Shown here one piece after another: positions 1 to 9,939 of a stretch of DNA of 40,788 nt (the first letter of the stretch is position 1; each line of letters opens with the position of its first letter). Made by a program: the position numbers and the translations under genes. The notes under the pieces were generated by a model. That model was given only the letters and a program-made list of their open reading frames with translations, searched no databases and was not told where the DNA came from. Source of the DNA: an uncultured Phocaeicola sp. GTDB taxonomy: Bacteria > Bacteroidota > Bacteroidia > Bacteroidales > Bacteroidaceae. Location of the stretch: positions 1 through 40,788 of the forward strand of contig CALUKX010000023.1 of NCBI GenBank assembly GCA_944321335.1, read 5' to 3'.

Positions 1-45
1 GAAATCATACTCTATGAAAAATGAGACACCTATGATTATATAATG

Positions 46-77
46 AAAAAGAGGATGCATCATTTTGACACATCCTC
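46..77 (-). terminator. Candidate terminator after recG
   Basis: On the minus strand a 7-bp stem (GAGGATG at 51-57 with CATCCTC at 71-77, 13-nt loop) is followed by five T residues (46-50). It lies 17 bp past the recG stop and would end the pdxJ-to-recG operon. The stem is short, so strength is uncertain. No gene is visible in positions 1-93. Confidence 0.55.
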
Positions 78-93
78 CTCATTTTTTATCCTA

Positions 94-2193
94 TCAGGAG
101 ATAACCGACCAATTGACATTCTTTTTGCGGAGTTCCTTCAGCTGCAGCCAGACAACGGCATTTTCGGGATTCTCACCGTTTGGGTCGGCATCCAACAGTT
201 TTTCAGCTATCTCACGGACATATTGCAACAATTGTCCGTCGCGGGCAATATCAGCAATCTTCAAATCGAAGGCTACCCCGCTTTGCTGCGTACCTTCCAG
301 ATCGCCCGGACCACGAAGCTTCAGGTCAGCCTCAGCAATTTCGAAACCGTCGTTGGTCTGCACCATGATTTCAATCCGCTTACGCGTTTCTTCCGTAAGT
401 TTATAGCCTGTAACCAGAATACAATACGACTGGTCGGCACCACGTCCGACACGTCCCCTCAGCTGATGCAACTGTGACAGTCCGAAACGTTCGGCATTCT
501 CGATTACCATAACCGAAGCGTTAGGCACATTCACACCCACTTCGATAACGGTTGTTGCCACCATTATCTGTGTTTCATTGGCCAGGAAACGCTGCATTTC
601 TGCGTCCTTTTCGGACGGTTTCATCTTTCCATGGACCTTGCTGACCTTATATTCAGGAAAAGCCTCGCAAATATGCATGTATCCTTCTTCCAGATTCTTG
701 ATATCCATCTTCTCGCTTTCCTGTATCAACGGATATACAATATACACCTGACGACCTTCCTGTATCTGTTTCCGCATGAAGGCATACATGGAAGCACGAC
801 GGTTATCGAACTGATGGACTGTCCGAATCGGCTTTCTGCCGGGAGGAAGTTCATCGATAACGGAAACATCCAAATCACCATACAAAGTCATGGCCAACGT
901 ACGAGGAATCGGGGTTGCCGTCATGACCAACACATGGGGAGGGTTAACATTCTTCGCCCACAACTTGGCACGTTGCGCCACACCGAAACGATGCTGTTCG
1001 TCGATAACCACCAATCCCAACGCCGAAAAGTTGACCGTATCTTCTATGACCGCATGAGTCCCGATAAGGATATGCACATCCCCTGTCAGCAAATCCTGCA
1101 AGATTTTCTCCCTGCGTTTGCCTTTGATTGTTCCAGTAAGCAATTCCACCCGCACATCCATACCTTGCAGGAAACGGGTTATCGTTTCGTAATGCTGCGT
1201 GGCCAATATTTCGGTCGGCGCCATCATACAAGCCTGATAACCATTGTCCAAAGCAATCAACATCGTCATCAGAGCCACCAATGTTTTACCGCTGCCGACA
1301 TCACCTTGCAGCAAACGGTTCATCTGCCTTCCGCTGCCCATATCACGGCGCATCTCCTTGATGACACGCTTCTGGGCTCCGGTAAGCTGGAACGGAAGAT
1401 TCTGCGAATAGAATGTATTGAAGATTTCACCTACACGACCGAAAACCAAGCCGCGGAACTTGTTCCTTCTTTCCTTTGTATATCGAAGGATATTCAGCTG
1501 GATGTAAAAGAGTTCCTCAAACTTCAGCCTATATTGCGCTTTCCGCAATAACTCGGGATTCTGAGGGAAATGAATATTATACAAGGCATCGGTGAGTGAC
1601 ATCAGGTTATGTTCCGACACCAGTTTCGGACTCAAGGTTTCATCGAATACCCCATTCTGCAAGGAGATGAAAAGATTCTTCATCAGCTTTTCCAACGCAT
1701 GCGAATTAAGGTTGGTGCGTTTCATCTTCTCTGTCGTATTGTAGAATGGTTGGAGTCCCATCGAAGAAAGGGTAAGTTCGTTGGCCGGATCGATATCCGG
1801 ATGAGCGATATTGATTCTTCCGTTAAAGACTGTAGGCTTTCCGAATACGATATATTCCTCATTTGCCTTGTAGCGTCCCATAATGTATTTGAGTCCCTGG
1901 AACCACACCAGATCCACCACCCCCGTCCCATCGGAGAAATGGCCGACAAGACGACGCTGACGGCCTTCACCTTGGGTTTCAAAGCTCAATACCCGACCTC
2001 TCAACTGGATATAAGGCATATTCCCGTCTATTTCATGGATATAATACAAACGGCTGCGGTCGACATATTTGTAAGGGAAATAATACAGCAAGTCCTTGAA
2101 GGAATAGATATTCAATTCCTTGTTCAAGACCGCCGCACGTTGCGGCCCCACCCCTTGTAAGAACTTTATATCACGTGTAGATAAATCGAACAT
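94..2193 (-). CDS. recG: ATP-dependent DNA helicase RecG
   Basis: RecG remodels stalled replication forks and branch-migrates Holliday junctions in the cytoplasm. The 699-residue product has the usual family length. An N-terminal wedge/OB region (about 1-150) includes a FLQGVGPQRA helix-hairpin-helix-like start. The helicase core follows: Walker A GDVGSGKT at about 297-304, the DEQH box at 398-401, the TATPIPRTLAMTLYGDLD stretch typical of RecG after residue 424, and a C-terminal QLHQLRGRVGRG motif VI. It is the last gene of a minus-strand run, 14 bp after ispD. All motifs are intact. Confidence 0.98.
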   Translation of the reverse strand: MFDLSTRDIKFLQGVGPQRAAVLNKELNIYSFKDLLYYFPYKYVDRSRLYYIHEIDGNMPYIQLRGRVLSFETQGEGRQRRLVGHFSDGTGVVDLVWFQGLKYIMGRYKANEEYIVFGKPTVFNGRINIAHPDIDPANELTLSSMGLQPFYNTTEKMKRTNLNSHALEKLMKNLFISLQNGVFDETLSPKLVSEHNLMSLTDALYNIHFPQNPELLRKAQYRLKFEELFYIQLNILRYTKERRNKFRGLVFGRVGEIFNTFYSQNLPFQLTGAQKRVIKEMRRDMGSGRQMNRLLQGDVGSGKTLVALMTMLIALDNGYQACMMAPTEILATQHYETITRFLQGMDVRVELLTGTIKGKRREKILQDLLTGDVHILIGTHAVIEDTVNFSALGLVVIDEQHRFGVAQRAKLWAKNVNPPHVLVMTATPIPRTLAMTLYGDLDVSVIDELPPGRKPIRTVHQFDNRRASMYAFMRKQIQEGRQVYIVYPLIQESEKMDIKNLEEGYMHICEAFPEYKVSKVHGKMKPSEKDAEMQRFLANETQIMVATTVIEVGVNVPNASVMVIENAERFGLSQLHQLRGRVGRGADQSYCILVTGYKLTEETRKRIEIMVQTNDGFEIAEADLKLRGPGDLEGTQQSGVAFDLKIADIARDGQLLQYVREIAEKLLDADPNGENPENAVVWLQLKELRKKNVNWSVIS

Positions 2194-2207
2194 GCCAACT
2201 CAGATGT

Positions 2208-2870
2208 TTACAACAAAGCTTCGGCAATCTTCAGATCGAACGGAGTAGTCAGCTTGATATTCTCCCGATTGCCTTTCACTAGAAAGACACGATGTCCCAA
2301 AGCCTCAACCACCGAAGCATCATCGGTAAACGAAGGGACATATTCCTGCGCATAAGCACGCTTGAGCAAGGAAACGCTAAAGACCTGAGGAGTTTGAACC
2401 AACTTGTATCGGTCGCGCGAAACGGTTTCACTACTATCTCCATCGAGTAGATGACGAACAGTCTCCACTATATCAATGACCGGAATTACCGCCAGTTTAT
2501 CTTTTGCCGTATCATAACATGCCGCAATCACTTCCTTGGACACGAACGGACGGACACCGTCGTGCACCCCGACCAAGCCATCAGTCTCCACTAAAGCCAA
2601 TCCGTTCTTCACAGAATGGAAACGGGTTTCTCCACCATCGGCTATCCGATACGGGAGATTGAATCCATACTGCACACAAAGATTCTTCCAGTAGCCTTGT
2701 TGGGCTACCGGAAGAACCAATATAATCTTAATATCATTGTCGTAAGCGTAAAAAGCCTCCAGGGTACGCATCAGCACCGGTTTCCCTTTGACAGGAATAA
2801 ACTGTTTGGGGATATCCCCTCCCATACGGAGTCCCTTTCCGCCTGCAACGATAACAATATACTTATCCAT
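2208..2870 (-). CDS. ispD: 2-C-methyl-D-erythritol 4-phosphate cytidylyltransferase
   Basis: IspD makes CDP-methylerythritol from MEP and CTP, the third step of the non-mevalonate isoprenoid pathway. The 220-residue protein opens with the nucleotidyltransferase loop [15 protein letters not shown] (canonical GxGxRMGxxxPKQF). It also shows HDGVRPF (usually HDAARP), a TPQVF motif and [12 protein letters not shown] near the end. The start codon overlaps the stop of the upstream DJ-1 family gene by one base (TGATG), so the two are probably translationally coupled. Confidence 0.96.
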   Translation of the reverse strand: MDKYIVIVAGGKGLRMGGDIPKQFIPVKGKPVLMRTLEAFYAYDNDIKIILVLPVAQQGYWKNLCVQYGFNLPYRIADGGETRFHSVKNGLALVETDGLVGVHDGVRPFVSKEVIAACYDTAKDKLAVIPVIDIVETVRHLLDGDSSETVSRDRYKLVQTPQVFSVSLLKRAYAQEYVPSFTDDASVVEALGHRVFLVKGNRENIKLTTPFDLKIAEALL

Positions 2871-3418
2871 CAGGCAAGCAACATTCCTTTCTTCACTTCC
2901 AAAGCCTTATCGGCTCCTGCCAACTTTTCGAGGAGAGTAAATGCAAATTCAGGAGCTGCACCCGGACCTTTTCCTAAGATAAAGTTATCGGAAACCTCCA
3001 CCATGTTGCCTGTATATTCAGCACCTTCCAGATACTTGTCGAAACCTGGATAGCAAGTTGCCTTCTTGCCTTTCAGCAAACCTCTTCTACCATAAACCAG
3101 CGGAGCGGCACAAATGGCAGCCAATGGTTTCTTGGCAGCTGCAAAACTCATGATCAGTCTATCGAGACCGGCATGTGCATCCAAGTTTGTTGTACCAGGA
3201 AGGCCACCCGGCAATACTACCATTTCCACATCTTCTTCCTTCAAGTCTTCGAACAACACATCGGCCACTACAGGAACTTGATGAGCGCTGACAACAGTCT
3301 TGTTGCCTGTTACAGACACGGTCTTGACGTTCAAACCGCCACGACGCAGAACATCCAACGGGAACATGGCTTCCATTTCTTCGAAACCTTCAGCCAAAAA
3401 GATACAAATTGCTTTCAT
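2870..3418 (-). CDS. DJ-1/PfpI family protein
   Basis: A 182-residue single-domain protein of the DJ-1/ThiJ/PfpI superfamily. The nucleophile elbow is [11 protein letters not shown] with Cys103, and the acidic residue that tunes this cysteine lies in GFEEMEA (about 12-18). The family includes glyoxalases, deglycase-like proteins and redox chaperones, so the substrate cannot be deduced. Full-length DJ-1 homologues are about 180-190 residues, so it is complete. It sits between the TonB-like gene and ispD; the genes share no obvious pathway. Confidence 0.92.
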   Translation of the reverse strand: MKAICIFLAEGFEEMEAMFPLDVLRRGGLNVKTVSVTGNKTVVSAHQVPVVADVLFEDLKEEDVEMVVLPGGLPGTTNLDAHAGLDRLIMSFAAAKKPLAAICAAPLVYGRRGLLKGKKATCYPGFDKYLEGAEYTGNMVEVSDNFILGKGPGAAPEFAFTLLEKLAGADKALEVKKGMLLA

Positions 3419-3497
3419 AATGATTCAATATTTAGGTTAATATGACAACCGACAAAGAATAAGATCCTTCCGGTTGCCGGCAAATATTTAACAAACC

Positions 3498-4319
3498 TTA
3501 TTTCAATCTGAAATAATAAGTGATGGTACCAGTCTGGTTGTCCACTCCACTTATCGTATTGAAACGGGCCTTGGCTGCCGCTTCCAATGCCGCTTCACGC
3601 AAAGCCGGATTGACAGTATTGGTCCGCTTGTTAATGCTTGTGCGGATAACCTGGCCTGCCGGATTTACAACAATAGTAACAACCACACGCCCTTCATCCT
3701 GAACGTTATAGACAGGAGAAGGCAATCCACCCGGTCCAAGGGAACGTCCGTTCAAATCGAAAGTACCTATACCGCCTACCCCTGAAGTCTTTCCGGCACT
3801 ACTGTTACCGGTCTTGCTTCCTTGAGTTCCGGAACCGGTGGTTGCAGTCCCCTTACTTCCCATCTTCGAGCCTTTCCCGAATGCGCCTGCCACTTTACTG
3901 GCTGCAGCTTGCGCTGCGGCACGTTCAGCTTCCGCACGTTTTTCTTCCTCAGACTTCTCTTTCAGCCGTTCATCCTCCTTCTTCGGTTTCACCTCATCTT
4001 TCTTGGATGAAGCGTCCTCTTTCGGATTCTCCTTTTTCACCTCAACCGACGGTTCATCATCCTGAGTTATCATCGGTTGGTCATCCGAAGCCATTTCCTC
4101 AGGCTGTGAGGCAGATTGTTCTTCCGGCAAGACATCCACATCCGTCATTGTAAAAGGATCGGAATCGCCTTGAGAAAATTCATTATCTCCAAGCATAACC
4201 GGCACACCACCCTCCTCCTGTTTTTCGGGAGGAGTAAGCGTCAAAAAGAACAGCAACAGCAATACCGCTACGTGCAGCAATACAGTTCCTACTATTCCGG
4301 CTATCTTACTATTTTTCAT
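3498..4319 (-). CDS. TonB-family energy transducer
   Basis: A 273-residue TonB-type protein that would pass ExbB/ExbD energy to outer-membrane TonB-dependent receptors. A transmembrane anchor lies at about 7-28 (AGIVGTVLLHVAVLLLLFF). A long charged Glu/Lys/Pro-rich linker (about 55-135) and a Gly/Ser-rich stretch (about 140-185) would span the periplasm. The C-terminal TonB-like domain runs from about 195 (GRVVVTIVVNPAGQVI) to FRLK. It starts 3 bp after exbD, so exbB-exbD-tonB form one module. Bacteroidales carry many TonB paralogues, so no gene symbol is given. Confidence 0.9.
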   Translation of the reverse strand: MKNSKIAGIVGTVLLHVAVLLLLFFLTLTPPEKQEEGGVPVMLGDNEFSQGDSDPFTMTDVDVLPEEQSASQPEEMASDDQPMITQDDEPSVEVKKENPKEDASSKKDEVKPKKEDERLKEKSEEEKRAEAERAAAQAAASKVAGAFGKGSKMGSKGTATTGSGTQGSKTGNSSAGKTSGVGGIGTFDLNGRSLGPGGLPSPVYNVQDEGRVVVTIVVNPAGQVIRTSINKRTNTVNPALREAALEAAAKARFNTISGVDNQTGTITYYFRLK

Positions 4320-4322
4320 ACA

Positions 4323-4739
4323 TTAATTCTTGTCGGGGCGACGTGTCGCCAGCACCATCTTGAAATGATTCTCGTTCGCAATATTCAACACACGGACAAT
4401 CTCGCGGTAAGGTATAGACTCATCGGCATAAAGCGCTACATACATCTCAGGCTCTTTCTGCGCACATTGCTGCAGAAAACCGGCAACCTCATCAACGTCC
4501 AAAGGCATCTCATCCTCATTGCCGAACGCTCCATAATAGTTGAGATCCTTATCAATGATTACACGCGCCATCGGCTTTGCCGATGTCTGTTGCGCCCCCT
4601 GCGGCAGAAGCACCTTAATCGCATTCGGCGAAACCATAGTCGAAGTAATCATGAAAAAGATCAGCAACAGAAAAATCAGGTCGGTCATTGACGACATGCT
4701 GAAACTGGGTGATATCTTCTGTCTTCTTTTCAGTGCCAT
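4323..4739 (-). CDS. exbD: Biopolymer transport protein ExbD/TolR
   Basis: ExbD is part of the inner-membrane proton channel that powers TonB. The 138-residue protein has one N-terminal transmembrane helix containing the key aspartate (SMTDLIFLLLIFFMITS, Asp20) and a periplasmic domain behind it. It begins 3 bp after exbB and ends 3 bp before the TonB-like gene. TolR is the alternative family name; the adjacent TonB-like gene favours the ExbD role. Confidence 0.93.
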   Translation of the reverse strand: MALKRRQKISPSFSMSSMTDLIFLLLIFFMITSTMVSPNAIKVLLPQGAQQTSAKPMARVIIDKDLNYYGAFGNEDEMPLDVDEVAGFLQQCAQKEPEMYVALYADESIPYREIVRVLNIANENHFKMVLATRRPDKN

Positions 4740-4742
4740 AGC

Positions 4743-5483
4743 CTATTCCTTATTATCAGTCGGCTCGTTCAACAAATCCATGAAGGCAATGGTACGCGCT
4801 TCCATCTGACTCACGACCTTATCCACACGATAAACCAAGTGATTATAAGCAAACATGGTAGCGATACCCACCACAAGACCACCGACTGTAGTAATCATCG
4901 CCTCATAAATACCACTCGACAATAGAGTAATATCGATATTGTTTCCGGCATTCGACATATTCCAGAACGCACGCACCATACCCGTAACCGTACCAAGGAA
5001 TCCCAACATAGGAGCACCGCTGGAAATTGTAGCCATAATCGACAAACGGTTCTCGAGTTTGGCTACTTCGATATTTCCCGTATTTTCGATAGCCGCCTGA
5101 ACATCGGCAACCGGCCGTCCCATACGGGTAATACCCTTCTCGATCATACGGGCGGAAGGGGTATTGGTAATCCGGCAATAATTGATGGCCGACTTTATCT
5201 CACCACTCTTAATATAATCGCGGATACGGTCCATGAACAACGGATCATCCTTACCGGCTTTACGGATAGCCACTGCACGTTCAAAGAAAATGTAGAAAGC
5301 TACAACTGACATCAAGGCAAGGACAATCATAATCCAACCTCCTTTGCAAGCCATATCCCAAAGATTCATTTCGGGTTCACCCGAAGCAACCGGAGTCAGC
5401 ATCGGATTTGCACCGGTCATAGTATCGGCAACACTTTGAGCGGCTGCCAGCAAGGTCATTGTCATCATAGTCAACGAAGGCAT
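4743..5483 (-). CDS. exbB: MotA/TolQ/ExbB proton channel family protein
   Basis: ExbB-type subunit of the ExbBD proton channel, 246 residues. Three membrane segments are visible: about 50-70 ([19 protein letters not shown]), about 148-175 ([18 protein letters not shown]) and about 188-215 ([21 protein letters not shown]). The first start codon overlaps the end of pdxJ by 13 bp. A second in-frame ATG at 5468 would avoid this, so the exact start is open. It heads the exbB-exbD-tonB module. Confidence 0.93.
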   Translation of the reverse strand: MPSLTMMTMTLLAAAQSVADTMTGANPMLTPVASGEPEMNLWDMACKGGWIMIVLALMSVVAFYIFFERAVAIRKAGKDDPLFMDRIRDYIKSGEIKSAINYCRITNTPSARMIEKGITRMGRPVADVQAAIENTGNIEVAKLENRLSIMATISSGAPMLGFLGTVTGMVRAFWNMSNAGNNIDITLLSSGIYEAMITTVGGLVVGIATMFAYNHLVYRVDKVVSQMEARTIAFMDLLNEPTDNKE

Positions 5484-6184
5484 TTTTTATATTCTTCAAT
5501 AGTTTTCTTCAATCCAAGATAAAGTGCATCACAAATCAAGGCATGACCGATTGAAACTTCATCCACCCACGGAATATTCTCATGGAAATACGCCAGATTC
5601 TCCAGGCTCAGGTCGTGACCGGCATTCAGTCCCATACCTAAATTGCGGACAATCGTTGCAGCTTCGACAAAAGGAGCGATAGCTTCTTCACGGTTCTGCG
5701 CATACTTGGACGCATACGGTTCGGTATAAAGTTCCACACGGTCGGCACCGGCCTTGGCGGCATATTCGATCATTTCAGGATCAGTACCCACAAAAATGGA
5801 GGTACGCACACCGGATTTGCCGAAAACATCCATCAGTTCACTCAAGAAAGTAAAGTGATCCTTGGTATTCCAACCGGCATTCGAGGTAATCTGATCCGGA
5901 GCATCCGGCACCAACGTTACCTGATGCGGCTTGACACGGAGCACCAGATCGACAAACTCCTTCGAAGGATAACCTTCGATATTGAATTCTGTATGTAAGA
6001 TAGGACGCAAAGCCAACACATCGGCATAACGGATGTGACGTTCATCCGGACGTGGATGAACGGTAATACCTTCTGCACCGAATTTCTCACAATCTAACGC
6101 TACTTTCTCCACATCGGGATTATTTCCGCCTCGGGCATTCCGCAAGGTAGCTACCTTGTTTATATTCACACTTAATTTAGTCAT
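5471..6184 (-). CDS. pdxJ: Pyridoxine 5'-phosphate synthase
   Basis: PdxJ condenses 1-deoxyxylulose 5-phosphate with 3-amino-1-hydroxyacetone phosphate to give pyridoxine 5'-phosphate (vitamin B6). The 237-residue TIM barrel has the family's N-terminal [14 protein letters not shown] and the active-site HPRPDERHI motif, plus GLNAGHDL near the C-terminus. It is the first gene of the minus-strand operon and is divergent from nadK. A TAACTTTG -7-like box lies upstream at 6223-6230 (minus strand), with no good -33 box. Confidence 0.96.
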   Translation of the reverse strand: MTKLSVNINKVATLRNARGGNNPDVEKVALDCEKFGAEGITVHPRPDERHIRYADVLALRPILHTEFNIEGYPSKEFVDLVLRVKPHQVTLVPDAPDQITSNAGWNTKDHFTFLSELMDVFGKSGVRTSIFVGTDPEMIEYAAKAGADRVELYTEPYASKYAQNREEAIAPFVEAATIVRNLGMGLNAGHDLSLENLAYFHENIPWVDEVSIGHALICDALYLGLKKTIEEYKKCLR

Positions 6185-6202
6185 ATTGCATTTTATTTTT
6201 TA

Positions 6203-6230
6203 TATCTTTGTGTCTATACTTGCAAAGTTA
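6203..6230. promoter_or_regulatory. Divergent -7 boxes for nadK and pdxJ
   Basis: Two matches to the Bacteroidetes -7 consensus TAnnTTTG lie back to back between the genes: TATCTTTG at 6203-6210 on the plus strand (toward nadK) and TAACTTTG at 6223-6230 on the minus strand (toward pdxJ). Neither has a TTTG -33 box at the ideal distance, so the call rests on the -7 boxes and their placement. Confidence 0.5.
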
Positions 6231-6294
6231 ACAGGTTTTATCAGAAACCTAGCTATTTTGCCTAACAAAAGAATGATAAAAAACGCTACAAGAT

Positions 6295-7185
6295 ATGCAA
6301 AAGAAACTCAGATTTGCCCTATTCGGGAATACATACCAAGAACATAAATCGGCGCATGCCACCCACCTGCTGGATATATTGCGCAAGAAAGGTGCCGAAA
6401 TATGTATCAGCAACGATTTCTACGACTTCTTGCAGCAACATTCCCAAGCCGATTTGAACGGTGTGGAAGTTTTCCAAGGAAACAATTTCAATGCCGACAT
6501 GGTATTGAGCATCGGTGGCGACGGAACATTCCTCCGTGCCGCCAGCCGCGTTGGAAAGAAAGAGATTCCAATTCTGGGTATCAACACCGGACGTCTGGGA
6601 TTTCTTGCAGACATCTCCCCCAACCAGATTGAAGAAACTTTTGATGAAATCTACGCAGGCAAATATCTGGCAGAACCTCGCCGTGTACTTCATCTCACTT
6701 GTGATAACGACCATATATTGAAGGGATATCCCTATGGATTGAATGAAATAGCCATATTGAAACGTGACAGTTCGTCCATGATAACAATCCATGCCTACAT
6801 CAACAACGAATTGCTTTGTTCGTATCAGGCAGACGGGCTGGTAGTAGCTACGCCTACAGGATCAACGGCCTATTCCCTGAGTGTAGGGGGTCCGATTCTG
6901 GTTCCTCAGAGCGGCACAATCAGCCTTACGGCAGTTGCTCCACATACATTGAATGTCCGTCCGATAGTCATCCGCGACGAATGGGAAATCACATTGGACG
7001 TGGAAAGCCGCAGCCACAATTTCCTGGTTGCAGTTGACGGACGTAGCGAAACTTGCCGGGAAGGTACGCGACTCACCATCCGCCGTGCAGATTATTTTGT
7101 CCGTATCGTAAAACGCTGCCACCACACATTCTTCAACACCTTGCGCGAGAAAATGATGTGGGGAGCCGACACCCGAACAAAATAG
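6295..7185 (+). CDS. nadK: NAD kinase
   Basis: NadK phosphorylates NAD to NADP in the cytoplasm. The 296-residue product carries the diagnostic [10 protein letters not shown] motif (about 74-83), [12 protein letters not shown] (about 96-106) and the glycine/threonine motif [15 protein letters not shown] (about 180-194), ending in typical fashion for the family. It stands alone on the plus strand, divergent from the pdxJ operon and convergent with the GH51 gene. A 9-bp inverted repeat (GTGGGGAGC 7158-7166 / GCTCCCCAC 7192-7200) spans its stop codon but has no clear T tract. Confidence 0.97.
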   Translation: MQKKLRFALFGNTYQEHKSAHATHLLDILRKKGAEICISNDFYDFLQQHSQADLNGVEVFQGNNFNADMVLSIGGDGTFLRAASRVGKKEIPILGINTGRLGFLADISPNQIEETFDEIYAGKYLAEPRRVLHLTCDNDHILKGYPYGLNEIAILKRDSSSMITIHAYINNELLCSYQADGLVVATPTGSTAYSLSVGGPILVPQSGTISLTAVAPHTLNVRPIVIRDEWEITLDVESRSHNFLVAVDGRSETCREGTRLTIRRADYFVRIVKRCHHTFFNTLREKMMWGADTRTK

Positions 7186-7221
7186 GCATCAGCTCCCCAC
7201 AAAAAACTGACCAGACGGGGG

Positions 7222-9726
7222 TTATTTCACCGTTTTGGTCTTTATACAGATTACATTCAAAGAATAAGCCGGTAATTCATAATCGAATTTCTCACTCACC
7301 TTCAGCTTGCTTTCAACCGGCTTGACATTCTGGTCGACAGGTTTTCCTGTCAGTACATTCAGTACCGCTTCACTTGAAGGCAGGCCCGGACAATTGACTG
7401 TTGTCTTCACAGATACCGGCAACAGATTCACCAATTTGATGATCACATCACCACTCTTGCTATCTTTTATGATAGAGGTTCCAATCCGCTTGTTTACATC
7501 CCCACGGTTATTGTCTGTAGTACGGTTGGCAGGCAGATAAGTATCTCCCGAATTCTGTCCGTAAAGCAACTGGGTATAATAACCTACAGTCGGTTTCACT
7601 TCCTGATTATTGAAATAAATCAAATCCGGACTCCATTGAGTATGGCCTTCTTTCGCCAACAACGGAGCATACGATGACATTGTTACCACATCACCGTTAC
7701 GTTCTACGGCAGTCAGATACAAAGCCTCAGCCAATGCTGTCTCAACGTTATTCGGTCGGCCAGGCAGATGCGCTGCATATTCACCCAAATAAACCTTCGA
7801 CTTGGTACGATCGTAAGCATCGTAGAAATTCTGATTGTTGATGAACCAACCCGGAGTATTGTAGTAATGCTCATCCACCATCGGAATATCCAGCTTGTCG
7901 GCCAATTTCCATCCTTCTTCATAATCGGTACCTTCATAGAACGGACCTACCGTACCGATAATTGTGATTTCAGGATATTTCTCACGCACTACATTATAAA
8001 TCTTGGTAAAACGTTCTTCAAACACATCTGTAATCAAATCCTCATTACCGATACCGATGTATTTCAAGTTGAAAGGTTTCGGATGACCTGCCTCAGCACG
8101 CATCTTCGCCCATTTGCTGGTTTTCGGATCACCGTTGGCATATTCTATCAAATCAAGAATATCCTGAATATAGGCATCCATCTCTTCCATCGGAATACCA
8201 CATTGCTGGCCGCCACTCAACAATTTTCCTTCAATATTGGCAGAGTTCTGGCAAGGAACACCGGCTGAAACAACCGGTACAGGTTCAGCACCCAGATCTT
8301 CGCAGAACTGGAAATATTCGTAATAACCCAATCCACGGGTCTGGTGATAATTCCACAAGTTACGCAACGGTTTACGAGCTTCCAGCGGACCGATAGAACC
8401 TTTCCAGTCGTAGATATTATCAATTCCGTTACCATGAGCTACACAACCGCCGGGGAAACGCATGAAACGAGGATGCAGATCGGCAATAGTCTGAGCCAAA
8501 TCCTTGCGCAAACCGTTCTTATGGCCTTTGAACGTATTTTGTGGGAAAAGGGAAATCAAGTCCAAGTGATAGGTTCCGGCATTCTGCGGAGCGACCACCA
8601 GTTCAGCGGCTCGTACATCGGCTGTAGCTGTTATCACACCCGAAACTTTCTTCCATTGAGTAGAAGACACTTTCACAGACGTCTGACCGACCGTCTTTCC
8701 ATCCTGATCAACCAGCAACACATCGACCTTGCCGCCTTTCATGCCGGCAGGCACTCTTCCAAAGAGTGAGAAATCATACTTCTCTCCTTTCTTCAGCACA
8801 ATGCCATCGAAACCCGGATTTTGCAGGCGAGCTCCAGGAGTCTGAACCTCGAATACAGCATAATGGGAATTATTGGCATGAATCGGGTCTTCAGTAGCGA
8901 TAGAGAACTTGCCTCCTTCTCCCTTCACGCTCCAAGCATAATCCGACGTGAAACCTTGCGGAGCACCATCCGACGGGCTGTACTCAAAATCACGGTTCTG
9001 TACCAATTCTGCATACAAACCGCCATCGGCACCGTAATTGATATCTTCGAAGAAAACACCGATCAGTTTGTCGCTGATAGGACGAGCCTCATCAGGAAGG
9101 ACATCCAATTGCATTGTCACATCCTTCAGTCCGTTGAAACGATGTTCATCCTGAGCTGTACATTCAGCTTCCACCAAAGCCTTGTTGGCACGATATCCGG
9201 CAAACTTCACCATCTTATCAACTTCGCTCCAACCTACTTTCTGCATATAACCATTCTGCAACGTACCATCGATCAAAACCGAAGCTTCTTTTTCGGCAGC
9301 AGATGACTTAAAATCGGGAGCTGCATGAATACCTTCCTTGCATCCATTCAAGAAATAACTCTGACGAGTCCAGGCCAACAAATCGGAAGAAGCCGCATGT
9401 CCCATTTCCATTCCGTTCTCATTCAGCTGCCACACACAGTGCCACAAGCCGTCTGTTCCACGCATCAAACGGGGTTTTATCATCCGCTTTTCCGATCCCC
9501 ATGCTCCATAATCACATTTCACATATCCGTAAGCATCGCCCACGCTGAACCATTGTTTGGCATCGCGGCTCCACGCAAATTTCAATCCGCTACGTCCGGC
9601 ATCCTGATCTGTAGCATAAGAAAAAAGATAAACAGAATCAAGCCGGTTTACCATATCCTGTCCTTGAACAGACACCGGCAAAACAGTCAACGCCGCCCCC
9701 AAAGCAGCCACGTGTTTCCATTTCAT
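7222..9726 (-). CDS. Secreted GH51 alpha-L-arabinofuranosidase
   Basis: An 834-residue exported glycoside hydrolase predicted to release arabinofuranose from plant arabinan or arabinoxylan. A signal peptide covers about 1-22 and lacks a lipobox cysteine. An N-terminal region (about 30-135) has beta-propeller-like GH43-type repeats. A CBM4/9-like jelly-roll insert is at about 255-395. The GH51 barrel follows, with the acid/base in GIGNEDL (Glu562) and the nucleophile in VYLGEYAAH (Glu649), then a C-terminal beta domain. Single-enzyme context: no susCD genes are next to it. The -7-like box CAAAAATA (minus TATTTTTG) is at 9770-9777. Confidence 0.93.
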   Translation of the reverse strand: MKWKHVAALGAALTVLPVSVQGQDMVNRLDSVYLFSYATDQDAGRSGLKFAWSRDAKQWFSVGDAYGYVKCDYGAWGSEKRMIKPRLMRGTDGLWHCVWQLNENGMEMGHAASSDLLAWTRQSYFLNGCKEGIHAAPDFKSSAAEKEASVLIDGTLQNGYMQKVGWSEVDKMVKFAGYRANKALVEAECTAQDEHRFNGLKDVTMQLDVLPDEARPISDKLIGVFFEDINYGADGGLYAELVQNRDFEYSPSDGAPQGFTSDYAWSVKGEGGKFSIATEDPIHANNSHYAVFEVQTPGARLQNPGFDGIVLKKGEKYDFSLFGRVPAGMKGGKVDVLLVDQDGKTVGQTSVKVSSTQWKKVSGVITATADVRAAELVVAPQNAGTYHLDLISLFPQNTFKGHKNGLRKDLAQTIADLHPRFMRFPGGCVAHGNGIDNIYDWKGSIGPLEARKPLRNLWNYHQTRGLGYYEYFQFCEDLGAEPVPVVSAGVPCQNSANIEGKLLSGGQQCGIPMEEMDAYIQDILDLIEYANGDPKTSKWAKMRAEAGHPKPFNLKYIGIGNEDLITDVFEERFTKIYNVVREKYPEITIIGTVGPFYEGTDYEEGWKLADKLDIPMVDEHYYNTPGWFINNQNFYDAYDRTKSKVYLGEYAAHLPGRPNNVETALAEALYLTAVERNGDVVTMSSYAPLLAKEGHTQWSPDLIYFNNQEVKPTVGYYTQLLYGQNSGDTYLPANRTTDNNRGDVNKRIGTSIIKDSKSGDVIIKLVNLLPVSVKTTVNCPGLPSSEAVLNVLTGKPVDQNVKPVESKLKVSEKFDYELPAYSLNVICIKTKTVK

Positions 9727-9873
9727 GACATTAAAAGATTTAAGTTATGTTTTTCAAAATTATAATGGGCAAAAATACACTTATTATATGAAATAGCCTA
9801 ATTTACAGAAACAAATATCTGGTTTCAAAGAATGTTTAACGACATATTCAGACTGTTTCTGCCTGAAAAGAAA

Positions 9874-9909
9874 AAGGCAGACGGGTATTACTTTCCTTCC
9901 GTCTGCCTT
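9874..9909 (-). terminator. Terminator after murF
   Basis: An 11-bp perfect stem (AAGGCAGACGG at 9874-9884, CCGTCTGCCTT at 9899-9909) lies 31 bp past the murF stop, with a T-rich tail on the minus strand. The rest of 9727-9939 holds only the GH51 upstream region. Confidence 0.8.
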
Positions 9910-9939
9910 CTATTATATTATAATGAGAACGTTCTTCTA

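Noticed and set aside
631-1551. 306-codon plus-strand reading frame
   Set aside because: Lies entirely opposite recG, with no family-like motifs; a shadow of a high-confidence gene.
7158-7200. Inverted repeat at the end of nadK as a terminator
   Set aside because: The 9-bp stem is good but it is followed by A residues rather than T on the plus strand, and part of it lies in the coding region. Kept only as a note.
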